This document shows, piece by piece, positions 59,009 to 62,553 of a stretch of 62,553 bases of DNA. This DNA is from a virus, in the IMG/VR virus record IMGVR_UViG_3300042564_005954, positions 1 to 62,553 of that record. One strand, given 5' to 3'. The translations under genes were made by a program, and so were the position numbers. The first letter of the stretch is position 1; every line of letters starts with the position of its first letter. Under the pieces are notes generated by a model. It did not search any database. It was not told the origin of the DNA and saw only the letters and a program-made list of their open reading frames with translations.

Positions 59009-60184
59009 ATGAGCAAAATTAAAAAATTCTCTAACATAGTTTCTGCAAAAATAATTTCAGAATCTACAGAAACTGAAAAAGGACAAGCTGCTGTAGAAGC
59101 CTTAATTAAAAAAATGGGTTATAATAGTATTGAAGAACTTAAGCGTGAAAAAACACTTATTTCTAAATTAGAAAATCTTATGAAAGAGTTTTCTCCAAAG
59201 AATGATATAAGCGAGGATGAAGCTGAAGATATTGAAGATGAAGTTGTAAAAAGAGGTGAGCCTAAGTCTTTGGAAGGAGATGCTGGTAAAAAAGAAGAAG
59301 GTGGAGAAGTTGGTACAGAAGATGATGAAATTACTGAAGATGAAGCAGAAGATATTGAAGCTGAAGTAGTTAAAAGAGGTGAACCTAAAGAATTAGATGA
59401 TGAAGATGAAGACGATGACGATGATGACGACATTGAAGAAGATAAAGCCGAAGATATTGAAGCTGAAGTTATAAAAAGAGGAAAGCCTAAGAGTTTAGTA
59501 GAAGATGAAGCAGAAGATATTGAAGACGAAGTTTTAAAGAGAGGTGAGCCTAAAGATAAATCAGCTGAATTGGAAGATGAATTGGAAGATAAGGTTACTG
59601 TGAAAGGCAAAGAAGTTAAAAAGAAAGATGGCGCAGTATTAAAAACAAGTAAAAGAATACTTTCATTTGATGAATTTATTGCAGAAGAAACTGTAAATAA
59701 AAATGTTTCTTATCAAGACGACGAAGAAGAAACTGAAGACAATGCAGTTCCAGTTGCTGCTTCTTATCAACATAAAGGCGGTAAAAGTGTAAATGAAAAA
59801 AAGGAAGTTGCAGGTAAAGACGCAGGAAATCTTATTAAAGGTGCAGGCACTGGAAAAAAACTTATGATTGATGATATTACTTATATATGTCTAGGCGGTG
59901 GTAAGTGGAAAAATGAAAACAGTGGAGAAAAATTAAATTGGATTCAACTATCAGCAATGGCATCTGCATTAGGTAATAAAGAAGTAATTTTTGAAGGTGA
60001 AGTAAATGAAGCAGAGATTAAAAGTGATGAAGAATTTAAAGAATACACTACTACAGTTTTAAAGAAAGCCTTTGGCGATAAATTTGATCAAGCAAAAGCA
60101 GACGAAGTAGCTGATGGTTTAATTAGTAAGCACAGCGGAGATTACGGCGCAATGGTAGGCGCTCTTCAGGCTTCTTTAGGATAA
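59009..60184 (+). CDS. Repetitive acidic protein with cleavage-like sites (putative head-core protein)
   Basis: A 391-residue, very acidic protein. Four copies of a roughly 20-residue repeat with core EDEAEDIEDEVVKRGEPKSL lie between residues 66 and 183, each led by an I/L-x-E tripeptide (ISE 67, ITE 108, IEE 142, LVE 163). A D/E tract occupies 130-145. Residues 217-227 (ILSFDEFIAEE) resemble the T4 capsid-targeting form. The C-terminal helical domain (about 335-391) is a separate unit. T4 head-core proteins are cut at L/I-x-E into small acidic peptides; the same fate is suggested here. It precedes the leader-bearing gene at 60196. Confidence 0.6.
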   Translation: MSKIKKFSNIVSAKIISESTETEKGQAAVEALIKKMGYNSIEELKREKTLISKLENLMKEFSPKNDISEDEAEDIEDEVVKRGEPKSLEGDAGKKEEGGEVGTEDDEITEDEAEDIEAEVVKRGEPKELDDEDEDDDDDDDIEEDKAEDIEAEVIKRGKPKSLVEDEAEDIEDEVLKRGEPKDKSAELEDELEDKVTVKGKEVKKKDGAVLKTSKRILSFDEFIAEETVNKNVSYQDDEEETEDNAVPVAASYQHKGGKSVNEKKEVAGKDAGNLIKGAGTGKKLMIDDITYICLGGGKWKNENSGEKLNWIQLSAMASALGNKEVIFEGEVNEAEIKSDEEFKEYTTTVLKKAFGDKFDQAKADEVADGLISKHSGDYGAMVGALQASLG

Positions 60185-60195
60185 TAAAATATACT

Positions 60196-61467
60196 ATGAA
60201 ATACGTAAAACTATTTGAACAATGGCTGGCGGATCAAAGCCAGCCATTTTTATTTGAAGGTGGTGCAGCAGGGCATATGATGCATCCTTTTGATGATAGT
60301 GAATTAACATTTGGGGATTTTAAACAAATGATTAATTCTGGACTTATGGGTGAACTTAATTTTGAAGAAGCACCTACTGAAAAAACAGATGGTCAAAATC
60401 TTTTTGTTACAATAAAAGATGGTAAAGTACTATTTTCAAGAAATAAAGGTGAACTTAAAGTTCCTATGACACTTCAGGAATTTAAGCAAAAATTCCAAGA
60501 TCACCCATCTGAAATGGTAAGAGATACTTTTCAATTTGCAGCCGAAGACCTAGCTAATCAGTTAGTTAAATTACCTGCATCAGATCAAATAAAATTCTTT
60601 AATGACGGTAAGGATTTTATGAATATGGAACTTATTTATTCTCTTAATCCTAATGTTATCAATTATGATACTGATGTTATCCAATTTCATGGTATTAAAA
60701 AGACAGACGGTCAAGGTAATGTTATAGGTGAAGATTCAAAACCTGCTAAGGAAGTTGCAACCATTTTACAAAAGGTAAATGCAGATATTGGAAAAACTTT
60801 TAAAATTATTCCACCAAAAGAAATACAAATACAAAAGGATTTAGATTTTTCAACTAATCGTGATAAATTTATTAAAAAGGTTGAAGATCTTAAAAATAGG
60901 TATAAACTTTCAGACGGCGATGAAGTTTCAAGATATCATGAAATGTGGTGGAGAGAACTTATTGATAAAGAATTTCCTAATATATCGCAAGATCATAAAG
61001 AAGGACTTTTACAGAGATGGGCATATGATGATAAAAAGACCCTTAATATGAGATCTCTTGATAAAGAGCTTACACCACAAGAAGCTGAAAAGATTAAGAA
61101 ATTTGATAAAGAGGATGTAAAGAAAAAGTATAAAGAAAACATAAGACCTTTTGAAGATCTATTTTTAGAATTAGGTTCAACAATTTTAAAGAATGCAAGT
61201 AATTTTCTTGCTGCAAATCCAACAGAAGAAGCTAAAAGGTTAAGATCGCAAATTGAATCTGAGGCAAATAAAATAAGATTAGGTGGTGGTGAAGACCAAA
61301 TAAAAAAGGTTGAGGCTGAATTGGATAGACTTAACAGAATAGGAGGTTTAGAATCAATTTATCCTACAGAAGGTATTGTGTTTAAATATAAAGGAAAGAC
61401 CTATAAATTAACAGGTACTTTTGCTGCATTAAATCAATTATTAGGAATAATAAAATACGGCAGATAA
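60196..61467 (+). CDS. Ligase-type nucleotidyltransferase with leader-like N-terminus
   Basis: A 423-residue protein. It begins MKYVKLFEQWLADQSQ, then FLFEGGAAGHMMHPFDD, a form widespread in T4-like marine phages. EKTDGQNLFV near residue 63 is nucleotidyltransferase motif I (KxDG, lysine to be adenylated) and EGIVFKYKGKTYKLTG near residue 396 resembles motifs IV/V. The N-terminal 14 residues recall the capsid leader, with L-F-E as a possible cut. It may be a packaged RNA/DNA-ligase-type enzyme. Substrate unknown. Confidence 0.65.
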   Translation: MKYVKLFEQWLADQSQPFLFEGGAAGHMMHPFDDSELTFGDFKQMINSGLMGELNFEEAPTEKTDGQNLFVTIKDGKVLFSRNKGELKVPMTLQEFKQKFQDHPSEMVRDTFQFAAEDLANQLVKLPASDQIKFFNDGKDFMNMELIYSLNPNVINYDTDVIQFHGIKKTDGQGNVIGEDSKPAKEVATILQKVNADIGKTFKIIPPKEIQIQKDLDFSTNRDKFIKKVEDLKNRYKLSDGDEVSRYHEMWWRELIDKEFPNISQDHKEGLLQRWAYDDKKTLNMRSLDKELTPQEAEKIKKFDKEDVKKKYKENIRPFEDLFLELGSTILKNASNFLAANPTEEAKRLRSQIESEANKIRLGGGEDQIKKVEAELDRLNRIGGLESIYPTEGIVFKYKGKTYKLTGTFAALNQLLGIIKYGR

Positions 61468-61488
61468 ATAAAAAAACACGTACGTAAA

Positions 61489-62112
61489 ATGTTAGAAATG
61501 ATATTAGAAACTCCGGTACTTGTTGCTTTTATTTCAGGTGTAATAGGTCCTATCTTGGTAATGGTAGCAAAAGAAAGATTGGAAAAATCAAAAAAGAAGC
61601 CAGACATGGTTGTAGATACTTTAGCAGTCAGTGAAAAGATTTCTAAAAAACTGGATGACATAAAGGACGAATTCAAAGCAGATCGTGTTTGGTTATCACA
61701 ATTTCATAATGGTGGTCACTTTTATCCAACTGGTAAATCTATTGCTAAATTTAGCATGGTATATGAAACCGTTGAATTAAATGTAAAATCTATACAAACA
61801 AGTTATCAAAATATACCAGTGAGTCTTTTTAGTAAGTCAATAAATCATTTATTAGAACATGATGTAATTGAGATTAATGATTTTAAAGATGAGACTATTG
61901 CTACATACGGCTTAAAATATGTTGCAGAAGAAGCAGGTACAAAATCTACATATCTTTTTGCAATAAAAACATTTGAAGGTAAATTTATAGGTTGTATTGC
62001 TATTGATTATACTAAGAAAAAGGTTAAGTTATCGCAAGATGATATTTATCATTTACAAAATAAAGCAACTGCTATAGGTGGTGTTTTAATAACTCATTTA
62101 AACAGTAAGTAA
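61489..62112 (+). CDS. Membrane-anchored GAF-like protein
   Basis: A 207-residue protein. One transmembrane helix lies at residues about 8-27 (TPVLVAFISGVIGPILVMVA), followed by a charged linker and a GAF-like domain (about 60-205) with VWLSQFHNGGHFYPTGKSIA and FIGCIAIDYT near the end. GAF domains bind small molecules. Similar proteins occur in T4-like phages of marine bacteria, without proven function. A sensor or lysis-timing role is possible. Confidence 0.55.
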   Translation: MLEMILETPVLVAFISGVIGPILVMVAKERLEKSKKKPDMVVDTLAVSEKISKKLDDIKDEFKADRVWLSQFHNGGHFYPTGKSIAKFSMVYETVELNVKSIQTSYQNIPVSLFSKSINHLLEHDVIEINDFKDETIATYGLKYVAEEAGTKSTYLFAIKTFEGKFIGCIAIDYTKKKVKLSQDDIYHLQNKATAIGGVLITHLNSK

Positions 62113-62176
62113 TTATTTACAATTTTATTCTAGATGTACTTTTAAATAGTTTATATGTAAATATATTAATGATATT

Positions 62177-62200
62177 AATGACCTCTCTAGAGGTCATTTT
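62177..62200 (+). terminator. Terminator-like perfect hairpin
   Basis: AATGACCTCT (62177-62186), loop CT, AGAGGTCATT (62189-62198) and then TT. A perfect 10-bp stem, 65 bases after the gene ending at 62112. Confidence 0.7.
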
Positions 62201-62227
62201 AGTTAAACAAAATCATAAAAAACTATA

Positions 62228-62237
62228 AATATATAAA
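62228..62237 (+). promoter_or_regulatory. Late-promoter-like motif
   Basis: AATATATAAA in the context AAATATATAAATT, about 18 bases before the partial gene at 62255. Confidence 0.4.
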
Positions 62238-62254
62238 TTGAAACAAAATACTTT

Positions 62255-62553
62255 ATGGAAGAACTTTCTAAAATTTATAAGCAAATAGGTGAAAGGTTTA
62301 TTAATGAACTTTTTAATGATTATGTAATTGTAACAGAAAAACTATCAGGTTCTTCTTTTTCTTTTCAAAAAAGCGGAAATGGTATAACTTTTTATAAAGG
62401 TTCTAGTGATAAGCCTATAAATCTTATTGATAGAACACTTATGGTTTATTATGAAAAACCTATAAAGCATATAGAAAATGTTTCTTTAAATATATTAAAT
62501 GCAATACCAGAAAATTGGAGATTTTGTTTTCAATTTTTTGTAAATAATAAACC
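62255..62553 (+). CDS. Ligase-type nucleotidyltransferase, partial
   Basis: The first 99 residues of a protein cut off by the window edge. VTEKLSGSSFSF near residue 27 has the KxxG form of ligase/capping-type nucleotidyltransferase motif I, and WRFCFQFFVNNK near residue 89 resembles motif III. INLIDRTLMVYYEKPI lies between. Similar proteins are found beside the gene type at 60196 in T4-like phages. Function not known. Confidence 0.55.
   Translation, partial: MEELSKIYKQIGERFINELFNDYVIVTEKLSGSSFSFQKSGNGITFYKGSSDKPINLIDRTLMVYYEKPIKHIENVSLNILNAIPENWRFCFQFFVNNK

Noticed and set aside
59119-59610. Serine-rich minus-strand frame opposite the acidic repeat protein
   Set aside because: It is the antisense shadow of GAA/GAT/GAC codons; the + strand frame has the promoter, the leader and a domain layout.

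Overview
The window is one contiguous piece of a large contractile-tailed (T4-type) bacteriophage genome. It is AT-rich and almost entirely coding. Nearly every gene is on the + strand; the exception is a two-gene minus-strand island at about 10.0-11.0 kb. A Bacteroidetes (Flavobacteria-like) host is inferred from four things: genes start after A-rich leaders with no Shine-Dalgarno sequence, several promoters carry a TAnnTTTG-like -7 box, one gene is a BT4734/VirE-N-like protein typical of Bacteroidetes, and lipoprotein and outer-membrane-style proteins are present. T4-type relatives recognised by motif include gp32 (SSB), gp61-like primase, UvsY, UvsW, DNA ligase, gp25, gp6, gp53, gp5 and gp27-like baseplate proteins, a tube-like protein and a GroES/gp31-type co-chaperonin. 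No tRNA, CRISPR array or insertion sequence was seen.

Layout. 1-2.3 kb: a RecA-fold ATPase and a DUF932-like protein, each behind the same type of promoter and with codon use unlike the rest. 2.3-3.0 kb: a non-coding, GC-richer, highly structured segment with a 47-bp tandem repeat. 3.0-6.8 kb: an array of small genes that share a nearly identical 14-residue leader (MKHLKTFESFLNEA) followed by unrelated bodies. The leader matches the form of the T4 capsid-targeting sequence, with an L-x-E cleavage site for a prohead protease, so these look like internal head proteins packaged for injection. 6.9-15.6 kb: small accessory, membrane and metabolic genes, including DnaJ, DNA ligase, a lipoprotein GH73 muramidase and a dCMP deaminase. 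15.6-53.6 kb: the tail, baseplate and fibre block, with an S1-domain protein, an amidoligase-beta-helix fusion and a spanin-like protein inside it. 53.6-59.0 kb: RuvC-like nuclease, GroES, SSB, primase, UvsY and UvsW. 59.0-62.6 kb: a repetitive acidic protein with prohead-cleavage-like sites, two ligase-type nucleotidyltransferases (the second cut by the window edge) and a membrane-anchored GAF-like protein.

Regulation can be read in unusual detail. Six sites (P1-P6) share a tripartite element, AAAAAAGT / TCCCAA / TATATTTR, with identical spacing in every copy; these precede early or middle-type operons. A second motif, around TAATATATAATA, lies just upstream of many structural genes and of the only minus-strand operon, and is a candidate late promoter. 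The SSB gene has a leader with five GGCAAT hexamers, a candidate translational operator like, but not the same as, the T4 gene 32 leader.

The most promising undescribed system is the leader-tagged cargo array together with other proteins that seem to carry related leaders or cleavage sites (the genes at 2991, 10967 minus, 59009 and 60196). Together they suggest a head-packaged protein set, with a ParB-like and a possible metal-binding member, delivered to the host with the DNA. All functional statements rest on reading the sequence and on knowledge of families; no database search was run.
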